Source of the DNA: Clarireedia homoeocarpa
Lineage: Eukaryota > Ascomycota > Leotiomycetes > Helotiales > Rutstroemiaceae
Direction of reading: 5' to 3'
Assembly (NCBI GenBank): GCA_001465935.1
Contig: LNKV01000066.1
Location: 28,029 to 92,028, forward strand
Length of the DNA: 64,000 nt
The notes beneath the pieces are model-generated. The model was not told where the DNA came from. It saw only the letters and a list, made by a program, of their open reading frames with translations, and did not search any database. Within the stretch, counting starts at the first letter, position 1, and every line of letters starts with the position of its first letter. The translations under genes and the position numbers were made by a program. Positions 46,564 through 56,732 of this stretch are shown piece after piece.

Positions 46564-49350
46564 TTATAGCCCAGAGATAGTTTCAACATTTTCTCCAAAT
46601 TTCATGTCTTTCAACCGCACCATGATCGAGATCAAGTTCTCGACAAGTGGAGAATTCGGCCTCAGAGGCTCACTATCCCCTTGCCTCATTATTTCAATGA
46701 TGACCTCCATGATGGCTGTTGGGTCATCTAGCGGGGCAGCTTGCATTTCTGGTCGGATTCCATGCAAAGCAGGAATACCTCTACCTAGGGAAATATATCG
46801 ACAAGTTACTCCTGTTTCTTCGTCATCAAGCCAGATAGTTTGGTTCAGCGTATCTGGGCAGTACGTGCTCTCCAAACCGAACTGCGAAGAGCGTTCAGGT
46901 ACAAACATCCGTGATGCGAGCCCATACGCCCAGAATGCCAGACCCGCATGATAAAGGGAGATGGCATGAAAATCACGTAGATGCAGCGGAGGAAGTGTCT
47001 TCGCAGTGCGGAAAAGCTGACCCGCGTGCCAGATGGCTTGTCGTGAGGTTTTACTCTTAATCCATGCCTTCACTGAATGATGAACTTTTCTTGCTTGCTC
47101 AGTGCCCTCCAAGCCTACAAAAAGTTGTATCTCTTCCAGAGACATGTGAAGGTGCAACAAAATGAGCTCTAGTAGCAGGATACTTTCATTGCTGTAGCTT
47201 ATCCGGTAGTAGTCGAGGACTTTGATCAACTCTTGGTACCTGGACATAATTGCTATCCCACTATCCCAGATACGTGGCTTTCCGCAGAAGAGTAGACTTA
47301 GTTTTCGGTATTCCCAAACCATACCCCACAAGGCATGCAATAATGCTGCACACGAGAGTGTCCGATCGATTACATCTTTACTAGACTCCACAAGATCCAG
47401 GTCTGCGACGCATTCTGTCAATGACGGGATACGTATTGACTTATTGTCAAATTTTCTACGGTAGATTGCCTTCCATTCCCGAGCCGAGCTGGCTAACCAG
47501 AGTTCTTGTGCCTCTGGCAGCGGGACATCAAGCTCCGCGTAAGATATGAGTGGACTTACGAGAAGCGATATGGAAGATTTCGCATCATGGCCTAGAAGAT
47601 GATACACTAATCTCTTGAAAGATTCTCGCTCAATCCACTCTCGCCATTTCTTTTCCAGCGTTCGACCATCATCTTCAGCCAATACTTTCAGGGCTGGATA
47701 CCAGGATTGCTTGAGCCAGCCCCGACGCCGAAGCATAGTGAGTAATGGCTGTTGAAAGCCCTCAGATATTTCGATCTTGCGACTGTTGCCACTCCAGAGA
47801 CCAATTTCCAGTTGTAAGAGAAATGCTTGCTCCAATTCGAGGTCGCGAATGGTCGTGTTGTCTGCCTCAAAAACGGTTGGTAGATGGTTACGAACGACTT
47901 CTTGCATCGCAAATCCGAGTTTCCGCAGGGATCGATCAGGAGTCAAGACAGCACCGTAAGCCGCCATCGCTAACAGGAGCTCTGGCCTCGTCTTTTTAGG
48001 GCGAAAGCTGGCGCTGTGAATCCATGCGCTTCCACGATGGAAAGGACCAGCCAGGAAGAATTGTATTAGGTTGTCAAGCAGCTCCACTGAAGGAAAGGCT
48101 GAGATGGCAGATGTCCTGTGTAACTTCACCTGGCTCAACACAATAGAAAGAATCTTATCGCGAGATTGAGTGTCTAACTTTTCTGCCGTTGTCCGTTGAT
48201 TGAATTCGCCAAAGCTCTCGGGACTGTCGACGATACCTTCCTCTCCAGGAAGAGAGAGATTTGCCTGTTCTGCGAAGCCATGATCTCTCGGAGCGGGAAC
48301 AAAACGCCAGATGGATTGTTGCAAGAATTTTGGCAGGGCATTCTGTTCCACATCTCTGCCTTTTCGCATTTGACTATTTTCACCCTCATCAGCTTCTTGA
48401 TTTACAGCGTGGCGAATCGGAGTCTCGGGTTCGAAGGGAACTCGAGTGTTATATGTGTCAATAAAACTGAGGTCAACAGCACTAAAGTCAAGATCTGTTT
48501 CAAAACCAAAGCCAAACAAGCCATTGGGGGTAAGGGGTCCACTAGGAAGGTTCGACAAGTGTAGGCCGGTAGTCATAAAATCCATTGCCTCGGAAGGAAT
48601 ATCGCCAGGCTCTGTCTGCATATGCGGCCTGCTGCCGTGCACCTGATCAGAGTGATGATATTGGCAGGAGACAGCATCGTCGGGGGTTATTGCCGAGAAA
48701 ACAGAAGTAAACAGATTGCAGTCATCAGACAGATCTTGCGATAAGGATTTACTGGCTACCACTCTTTGGGGTTGCACGTCCGGCTCGGGCTCTCTATTTG
48801 GCGTCGGCGATATATTCTGCGAGCCCAGGTTGGCATTTTCAACCGCAAAAACCCTAGAATCAACCACACAGGCAATGCTTTTGTTGGTACACCTTCTGCA
48901 GGGCTTTTCATCACAGCATTTCAAGTGATGCTCGGCACATGCCTCGCAAGCTTTGGAGGCACGGAGCGGCGTGGAAGAATTTGAGCCAGTACGCCGACGC
49001 CCAGGTGAGGTGTTGTATAGGCTGGCGTTGTGCACAAAAGTGTGCCGCCTTAGCAGATCACTATATGGATGAGCACAAGTTAAAGATTCGATGTTGGTGG
49101 GATGATTTACACTCTGCTAAATGACTTGTTGCAAAATTCACACCGATACGGCTTTTCCTGCGTGTCTGCCTTGACTCATTAGCATAGCGATCCAATGGAA
49201 GGCAACAGGCGAAGCAATCAACATACGTGACCGCACATGACGAGCGAGGTGGTCAACCCGGGAGTAGGAGCGAGAGCATGTACCACATTGGAAAAGCCCG
49301 CGTCCGGCGGCGCCAGGAGGTTCGGGTACGGAGGATTCGGTGGTCGACAT
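46564..49350 (-). CDS. C2H2 plus Zn2Cys6 transcription factor
   Basis: Exons 49350-49227, 49165-49111 and 49060-46564 (61- and 50-bp introns) encode 891 residues. The N-terminus has two C2H2 fingers, CGTCSRSYSRVDHLARHVRSH and CEFCNKSFSRVDLLRRHTFVH. About 30 residues later a complete binuclear Zn2Cys6 cluster follows: CEACAEHHLKC, CDEKPC, RRC, six residues, C. The rest is a long fungal transcription-factor regulatory region with hydrophobic helices, e.g. TLSCAALLHALWGMVWEY. This double-finger plus zinc-cluster layout is a known fungal class that often regulates clustered catabolic genes. Intron 1 splits the codon of the last His ligand in finger 1, and intron 2 lies inside finger 2, so missplicing would destroy DNA binding. 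It is the only intact regulator in the block and the best candidate cluster regulator. Confidence 0.9.
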
Positions 49351-49969
49351 GTAGGAGGTAAAAACAACAGCGCTCACTTTTGAGAAAACAAAGTGAAGGG
49401 TATGGAATGTGGACCACCTCGGGCGCCGCCAAGAGAGAACATTTATGGGGGAATTAAAGAAGATTACCGAGGCGCGTGCGGGAATACCCGTATCTGTTTT
49501 GCAAGGAAGTCTCCGCACTTTTGCAGGGAAATTCCCACACTTAATTAAACCCCAATGAGTTTAGCCCGCAGTTAATCCCTTTCCCCACCTCGGGTACTAT
49601 TACCACGTACTCAGTGGAAGTACGGCTGTTGAAAATAGTTGGCCAGCGACGAGTGTTGGTGGACTCTGAGGAGGGTGGCGGTGGTGCTTATACCCGCTTT
49701 CTTCATGATATACGCACGCACAGGAAGACAAAAGGACATACCAAAGTACTTCTTAAAATTAACGGTATCATTCACAAAGCCTACCTGCTATTAGTTCCAG
49801 CCTCACTGCGTTTTGATCGTACAGAACTTTGTCGAAACAACAGGCGTGGAAATGAATAAGTTACCGGAAGGTGCACAGGATTCTAGGACGTTGAGCTAAC
49901 GCCTCAGATAAGCTGTGACTCCGGGGCGCGCATTGGGACTGTGTTGGTTACGACAAGATTGAGGTATCA
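49351..49969. other. intergenic region, regulator promoter
   Basis: About 620 bp between the divergent regulator gene and the extradiol dioxygenase relic. The first few hundred bases should contain the regulator's promoter. The N-terminal part of the dioxygenase would be expected in the second half but is not recognisable. An 81-codon open frame at 49614-49859 shows nothing known. Confidence 0.45.
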
Positions 49970-50638
49970 ATGAATCCAAAACTAGGAAAGTCTCCTGTGG
50001 CATACATGTATCCTTCAAAGTACATCGATTGCGAACTCAACCCGGACCTCGAGAGCGGCAAGAAATGTATCAATATGCTTTCCGCTGACGGTTTTGAGGT
50101 TAGCGGAAATATTACATTTGACTGGATTCATGATACGTAACTAATCCTAATCCATATGTTCCCTGATAAGTGCCCGCCAACAGCCATCATTTCGCTTAAT
50201 GCGCGCTTCGATCCTCATTTCCATATGCGAGTTGGCGCGGCACTTCGACCATTAAGGGAGCAAGGCTATCTTCTTATCGGTACAGGAGGCGCAGTTCACA
50301 ACCTCTATCGTAATGTATGGCACCCCATGCTGAAGTATTCCGATAATTTTGCACAAGAAACCCCACCGGGTGAATGGGCAATAGAGTTTCGCCAAGCAGT
50401 CGAGGATGCGATTTCCGAGAACAGTGGACCAAGTCTGCGCTGCGCTATCACAAGACTCATGAAGCACCCGAGATATAGAGACGCTCACGCTACAGATGAT
50501 CACTTTATGGCTGCTGCCTTTGTGGCTGGAGCTGCAGGGAGCGAGGACGACATTGGGGTATATGGAAGACTAGGGGCGGAAACTTGGGAGCTCACAAATA
50601 TGTGCAATTCGCAGTTCACCATTGGTCACTGGGCTTAA
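49970..50638 (+). pseudogene. extradiol ring-cleavage dioxygenase (LigB/DODA type), truncated with stop
   Basis: One frame runs from 49970 with a single nonsense codon TAA at 50138-50140 (context HDT-stop-LILIHMFPDK, where family members have Trp or Val). Conserved family blocks are LILIHMFPDKCPPTAIISLN, LIGTGGAVHNLYRN (family: GSGNSVHNLR) and DAHATDDHFMAAAFVAGAAG. The enzyme class is iron- or zinc-dependent, opening aromatic or DOPA-type rings between or beside hydroxyl groups. The first about 60 residues, with the metal-binding His of HGSP, are absent, so the copy is truncated and interrupted. It shows that the cluster once had a ring-cleavage step. Confidence 0.75.
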
Positions 50639-50701
50639 AACCTGTAATGTTTGATTTGTAACGAATAGGTGAAGAACAATTAGTCAGTCTATGTACAGAC
50701 C

Positions 50702-51218
50702 TCAATCCGCAATCAGATGTAATCCATTGATCCAGCTCGCCCGGGGCTCACACAGAAACCCAACGGCATATGCAATCTTGTCTGGTTTTGCCAACCGGCT
50801 TCCAACCGGTGTCTTCTCAATCACAGGACGTATCTTCTGCACAAAAGCTTCTCCAGCCTGCGCAAAACCTTCCGTCATAGTAGGACCAGGGCTTACGGCA
50901 TTGACAGTAACACCGTATTTTGGCAGTAGTTCCTTTGCCCACACCTTGGTGAAGCTGTCCACCATTCCCTTGCTGCCGGCGTAAATTGTTTGCATTGGTG
51001 GTGCTTCTCGCGCTGCAATTGAAACAATGTTCACGATTCTGCCGCCCTCCGTTGGCAGGTGTGGTAACGTAGCTTGGGTAAGCAGGAATGTTCCCCGCCC
51101 ATTGAGATTGACAAGAAGATCCCAATCATCCAGAGTTTGCTCCTCAAATGGTCGATTCACTGTCAGAGCTAGAGCCGCTAATGACAGCGATCTTGTTCGC
51201 CAGTGTTCCCTGCGACAT
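50702..51218 (-). pseudogene. short-chain dehydrogenase/reductase with internal deletion
   Basis: A start ATG at 51218 begins MSQGTLANKIAVISGSSS, the first strand and glycine-rich loop of a Rossmann fold. Directly afterwards (about 51165) the sequence jumps to LTVNRPFEEQTLDDWDL in another frame, missing about 80 residues including the GIG of the loop and the NAG motif. From there the frame is clean: IVNIVSIAARE with the catalytic Ser, the YAGSK pair (Tyr and Lys), NAVSPGPTMT, and the C-terminal GFLCEPRASWINGLHLIAD. The deletion removes the NAD(P) site, so the protein cannot function. If a start were used at the later Met (51160), only the second half would be made. Confidence 0.8.
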
Positions 51219-51729
51219 CTTTTGTTATTGTTGTTGTTGTCTGTATGCTCTATCTTTTGTCTTCCTTGGTGATTTCAATCTATCTTCTTCGGACCATCTA
51301 TAGTACGAGGATGCAAAGACAATCAAAACAGTTGTACTATTTTGGGAAGTGATGTGCCCCGTATCAAAAGTGGAGGCAGAAGCTCAAACTCAAGCTTGAG
51401 TTGCAATGTTTGGAAAAGAATGCTGTATAATCCACAAAAATGGGATAAGAGAGCACAACGTCTTCCAATTGAAGCATCCGTGGTCCCGAAGGTATCACAA
51501 AATAGACCAGCTCCGAGAAACACGTGGCTTGCTCCACCAAAAATCAACTCTACTACCATCGGCCCCACCAATGGGGTAAAATACATTTCAGCTCCGACAA
51601 CTTCTCATTTAACATTAGGTAAAGAATGGAAACCCGATTTCCCGCTAAAGGAGTTCAATGCGCATTTAGACTTCAACTCTTAGAAAACTGACGAATTGGC
51701 CTTGACCTCAGCTGCTGGGTTCTTAATCA
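51219..51729. other. intergenic region between two relics
   Basis: About 510 bp contain open frames on both strands (51342-51683 plus, 51323-51586 minus), neither with recognisable features. They do not match the neighbouring families. A GTTATT/GTTGTT repeat is near 51225-51240. Confidence 0.45.
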
Positions 51730-53219
51730 TGGACATCCAGGTATCCTTACCGTTCACGTGAAAGGACACGAGCGCGGCCGAGGAGTATGAGCGGGCACGT
51801 GTGGGTAGGGTATTCAATCACCGTCGTCCTGCAAGATATCCATTAGCCGCAATCGAAGCGGCAAACGAAGAAGACATTGTCGGAGCCGTAAAGCTTGCAC
51901 AGGAAAAAGATGTTCGTGTCTCAGTCCGATCCGGCGGTCACTCGTGAGCAGTGTGGAGTGTACGCGATAACGCAGTTCTCATCGACCTAAGTAACTACAA
52001 AAAGCCGACCTAGATGAGAGCACAGGGATTGTTTCTATATCACCGAGCACAACTGGACGCCAGATCAATGGGCTTCTGCGGCAGAAAGGGCTTATGTTCC
52101 CTAGTGGGCATTGCCATGATGTTGGACTTGGTGGATTTTTGCTACAAGGAAGGATGGGCTGGGTTTGCAGGGTGAGTTCGGGTATTCCGCAATCCAATAT
52201 TTTGGCGGTGTAGCTAATTGATTCCATAGGCCTGGGGATGGGCATGCCAGAATATTGCGGCCATTGACGTCGTGACTGCAGAGGGTACAAAGCTGCATTG
52301 CGACGAAAAGGAAAACACAGACCTTTTCTGGGCCGCTCGAGGCGCCGGTCCAGGTTAGTGCAAGGAGATGTACATGATTGCAGGGCAAAGTATACTAAAA
52401 TTTTCTTGAAGGTTTTCCGGCTGTCGTCACACGCTTCTGTCTCAAGGCCAGAAGGTTGCCAACACACATTCGGACCTCTGGCTACATATTTTCCAAATAC
52501 GATTTTGGAAAGGCATTAAACTGGGTTAAATCCCTCGCCGAATCCTTCGATGAGGACACTGAAATAGTCTGTGTAGGACTCTACCTTCCTGAATACACGG
52601 AAAGTGTTGTATTTGTGAACTTTACAACATTTAAATGGTCGGATGTGAATGCCATCAAAGCCTTACAGCCAGCGGAAGAGTCATTACCGGCTGGATATGT
52701 ACAGAAATGGTTCGCTCACCCGACAGCACTACCGCAAGAGTATATTACTCAAGGGCTAGTGAATCCAGAAGCCATCGTTATTGTTGCGACAATCTATATG
52801 TCGACATCAATTCGGACATCGCTGGCGTGCTTCAAGAGGCATTGACCGACCTTCCTACACGGAAATCATTTGCATTATGGTTTAGTATGGCTGCCATACC
52901 GCAAAGAGCGTTACCCGATATAGCAGTCTCCATGCAATCGGACCATTATTTTGCGCTTTATACTATCTGGGAGAATGAACAGGATGATGATATCTGCCAA
53001 TCCTGGGTGCGGGGCGTTATGGATAGGATAGCTCCGCACGGTGTTGGCCACTACCTAGGTGACTCTAATTTCCAAATTCGAAATAAAAAATACTGGGGCG
53101 ACGAGCAAGGGAAAAGATTAATAGAGATTCGCAGAAAATGGGATCCTACGGGTAGAGTATGTGGCTATCTTGATGAAGGGGACACATCTGGAATGAATGG
53201 ATTGAACAATAAGCTGTAA
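51730..53219 (+). pseudogene. BBE-type FAD-linked oxidase pseudogene
   Basis: The order of a berberine-bridge-type oxidase is readable: RRPARYPLAAIEAANEEDIV, VRSGGHS (flavin attachment His), DVGLGGFLLQGRMGW, AWGWACQNIAAIDVV, FPAVVTRFCLKARR, HRYCCDNLYVDINSD, and near the C-terminus YWGDEQGKRLIEIRRKWDP. Two introns (about 52170-52230 and 52355-52411) would splice normally. Lesions: TGA for Trp at 51760-51762 and again right after RSGGHS at 51945-51947, a frameshift at about 52000-52010, and another at about 52770. These enzymes oxidise alcohols or amines with covalent FAD, often in secretory or metabolite pathways. The four disruptions make it non-functional. Confidence 0.82.
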
Positions 53220-54313
53220 TCAATTATCAGAATATCTAGAGTCATAGAGGCAAAAGTTGAAGACCCTACATATAGCTCAGCTGTCAAGAAATCGCAAGAG
53301 CTTAAGAAAACAATTTCAGCGCACCAGCTAGTAAAGATCATCAATCGACTTGAGGGAATCCTTTCACATGCCCGCCCCATTATAGGAGGAATCAATAGTC
53401 CACAGGTCTGGTCTCCAATCCTATTGTTATATATATATTTTGTACATACTCGACAGTCAAAGGGCTATCATCATGAATAATGCAGAATATGGATTCATTC
53501 ATACTATGATGAACTTCGGGACCTTCAGGCGCGTCTTAAGGTGAGCGCACCGAATTGTTACGCATCTGCTAAGATGTGGATGCATTAGTTTTGTTGGTTA
53601 CGGTATGCAATTACTTGACATGAAGCTTCACATATCACTCCTCGTGGCATTTAGCCAGGAACTATACTACGTCTCCCACGATCAGGGAGTGAAATAGTTC
53701 TGGACATGTCTTAGCACACAGAGCGAACCAAATGCGGTCACAAATGTGAACAGAAACTAATTCTCATTAGCTCCCCTTGGCTATTCAATCTCAAATCAAC
53801 GATGAGCTCTGCGCCAGCGTCACGAAGGAATGGTGAACCAAGTAATGAACTAGTTACACCACTGTTTCTAAGCGAAGATGATCTCCAGAGTTGAATTGTG
53901 TTTTCACACGTCAAAACGACTCCTCTACCTTTGCAACGGTCTAACCGATCAGGATTACGCGGCCGTGAATTCGTGACAAAAGATAGCAGGGCATAAGCCT
54001 CGCTTGCATCGGGGCATGTGTGGGGCAGCCCCATACCCCGTTCTCCCCACATGGGAAACTACAAACACCGTTTGGACGTCGCTTTGATTCGCCTGAGAAA
54101 TGCGGGGACGGGAATGCGTCTAGACTTTGTAATGTCGGGACCGCACAATGTCACAATTTTCCCTGGTAACCATTATATCAAGTCGAGCCAAGGACCATTT
54201 CTGCTCCCAGTATCATCTTCATGTAACCCGCTCATTTGGTCATCATCCACTTCTATCTATTGATCCCCTCTTTGCACTACAAAGGCCTTTTTCGGAGGGA
54301 AATATCCACAACA
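53220..54313. other. intergenic region before the MFS gene
   Basis: About 1.1 kb. An 86-codon open frame from 53220 to about 53478 has coding-like polar composition with a charged helix (KKSQELKKTISAHQLVKIIN). It is followed at about 53490-53550 by another short open block ending in a GTGAGC donor-like site. I could not assign either. The final 300 bp should contain the MFS promoter. Confidence 0.4.
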
Positions 54314-56145
54314 ATGGTTAGCACCACTGCCGAACGTGACTCTCCGGAAGCGAAGAAGATACACAATCTTGGTAGTCTGCGTCTTCGACATCTCGATTCA
54401 AACAAAATCATTCTAGTTCCAGAACCTACTAGTGATTCAAATGGTCTCTTAAACCTTCCTTATGAAGCTTGTATTATTATCAGCAATTGTATAGATGCTG
54501 ACAGCTTCGGCCCCCAGATCCACTAAACTGGTCAAAGGGGTATCGATGGTATATTGCTATTCTTGTCTCGGCTGCGATCTTCTTCTGCAATTTCCTCGCT
54601 GCTGGTCCAACCGTTGTCATTAGCGAAGTTACAACCTCTTTCTTCGGTGGTCCACCGGAAAATGCAAACTTCACTTCCGACATATCCACCGCTGCCTACT
54701 TCTTCACCACGACCGCTCTGATGCAGGGGATAGGTACACTTTTCTGGATGCCCTTGATCATCAAGTATGGCCGCAGACCTGTCTATGTATCCTCTTTCGT
54801 GCTGTACACTGCATGCACTGCATGGGCCGGAGGCTCGAAGACCTATGGCAGTGAACTCGCATCTCGGATTATCATGGGTGTTGCAGCTGGTGCTGCCGAA
54901 GTTCTCGCCCCTCTAACCATTTCGGACATCTTCTTCTTGCACGAACGCGGCACGGCCATGGGGTTAGCACAGTATTTAAATTCAACATGATGTCAAACAA
55001 GCTAATCTACTTTAGAATTTATACTTGCGCGCTCTCCGCTGGCGTCAGTGGAGGTATCATTATCTCTGGACTCATCTCTATCAACTACGATTGGCGCTAT
55101 ATTTATTGGGTGTCTGCCGCTCTCATTGGCGCTTGCACGCTTCTCGTCGTCCTCACATTCCCTGAAACCATGTACCACCGAAATGAAGGTTCTGCTGCCG
55201 CAGCTCAGGTTCAGGTTGAGTCGATGAAAGTGAAAATCGATACAAAGAACTCATGTGAGCAGCGAGAAAGAATTGACCCACAAAAGGCTTCAGCGATCAT
55301 CATAGTCCCAGAGAAGCGTGGCTACGTTGCGAATCTCCGCCTCTTCTCTGGAAAGTACACCGCAGAGCCCTTCTGGAAGCTTTTCATTCGCCCGATCGTC
55401 CTGCTAGCTCTTCCATCAGTACTCTGGGCAACGCTCGTCATGGCCGGGACCATTGGTTTTCTGGTTGGAATCACTTCTAATTTTGCACCGGCTTTCCAAG
55501 AGGCGTACAACTTCGAGCCATGGCAGGCCGGTCTCTGCTTCATTGCTGCGCTTATCGGCTCCTTTATCGGTATCTTCATTGGCGGACACTTGGGCGACTG
55601 GATCGCAGATATACAGACGCGTCGCAACGGCGGCATTCGCGAACCAGAAATGCGTCTCCCTGCGATTGGAATCAGTATCATTACTGCTCCTCTTGGGCTC
55701 GTCCTCTATGGCGTCGGAATCAACAACAAGTTGCACTGGATCTTCCCTACCATCGGTCTTGGTTTGAGTGTGTCTACTTTGCCCTCCATCCGTGCCTCTA
55801 CATCCGACTAACATAATGCTAGTTAATTTCTCGATCGTCCAAGCAACAAATATCTCTCTTGTCTACACCATCGACTGTTATCGCCCTGTGGCTGGTGAGC
55901 TCGTTGTGACCCAAATGGCATTCAAGTCTGCCTTTGGTTTCCTTTTATCCTTTTATACCAATCCATGGGTGCAGAAATCGGGCTACACCCGTGCCTATGG
56001 AGCCATGGCTGGCATCTCAGGTGCATTACTAGTTATGGTCATTCCGTTCTATGTCTTCGGTCATAAAATCAGGACAAAATCTTGGAATTGGGGCGTTATT
56101 CGTAAATTTGTACACTGGGACAATGACCGTGAGGTTGGTGAGTAA
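54314..56145 (+). CDS. MFS transporter (DHA1/multidrug type)
   Basis: Exons 54314-54443, 54518-54962, 55016-55767 and 55823-56145 give 549 residues with consistent phases. The first splice makes the typical SNDPLNWSKGYRW entry motif. Then follow IAILVSAAIFFCNFLAAGPT, a second helix block ending KYGRRPVYV (loop 2-3 motif GxxxDrxGRR/K), SGGIIISGLISINYDWRYI, LIVLTFPETMYHRN-type end of half 1, a long charged central loop (about 55180-55330), and the second six-helix half including AFKSAFGFLLSFYTNPW. This is a 12-helix proton antiporter-like carrier of the DHA1 kind. It might export or import the cluster's substrate. No defect was found. An extra intron at the extreme 3' end (G|GTGAGT at about 56137) cannot be excluded. 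Confidence 0.85.
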
Positions 56146-56334
56146 ACTGGTGGCAGAAGATATGGATATCTTTTCTATCCGTGAAATCTCGTCACGGGCC
56201 TGGCCTATGATTCCGCGACAAACGGCGGTTATTCGGTCTAGATCCAGCGTACAGATTGGTCGGATCTGCGGGGTAAAGCGAAAATAAGCTTCTGTTTATT
56301 CTATATATAGTCTCAGTTTGTAGTAGATTAGTAG

Positions 56335-56510
56335 TGTTAGTACGTCCGGGTCTGGACGTACACGAAAATGATATCACGTGATAGGACGAGGGTTACACGT
56401 AACACCCGGAAACACGTGTAAAGCGTGAGTCTAGTATTAATTATATAAATTATCTTAATTTTTCTAATTATAAGATTATATTAATATCTTTATATTTATT
56501 ATATAAAGAG
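56335..56510. repeat. possible Ty1/Copia LTR at cluster border
   Basis: The sequence starts TGTTAGTACGTCC and contains a perfect 8-bp hairpin GTACGTCC/GGACGTAC (56340-56361). The base composition then drops from normal to AT-rich within about 100 bp. A TGTTA start with such a hairpin is reminiscent of fungal Copia LTRs, and a Copia-type polymerase relic lies beyond the Gypsy element. There is no second copy in the window, so the call is tentative. Confidence 0.35.
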
Positions 56511-56732
56511 TATTATATAATAATTCTAACCGAATTATCACGATATTATATAAGGATATAACCTCTTTAGAAGTGAGTCAGATATCAGGTATATATTAGT
56601 ATATATTAGTATACACGTGATATAGTATATAATCACTTTCTGTATATAAGCTTTCGGGCCCTTATAATCCTCTTAACTCTATAATTATTAATTCTAAGAT
56701 TATTTAGTATTTTAACTAATAGTCTCGTTATA
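56511..56732 (+). repeat. left LTR of the Gypsy element
   Basis: It aligns to 62934-63151 over most of its length, including an identical 29-bp block (56682-56710 and 63101-63129). It retains more G and C than the right copy (for example TTTCGGGCCC versus TCTTCGAATCC), so the two copies differ mainly by C-to-T and G-to-A changes. Confidence 0.8.

Noticed and set aside
48196..48564. 122-codon plus-strand frame inside the regulator gene
   Set aside because: It is a shadow of the transcription-factor exon on the opposite strand with no features of its own.
51323..51683. Overlapping frames of 87 and 113 codons on opposite strands
   Set aside because: Neither resembles the neighbouring families or shows splice or start context. 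They were left as unassigned intergenic sequence.
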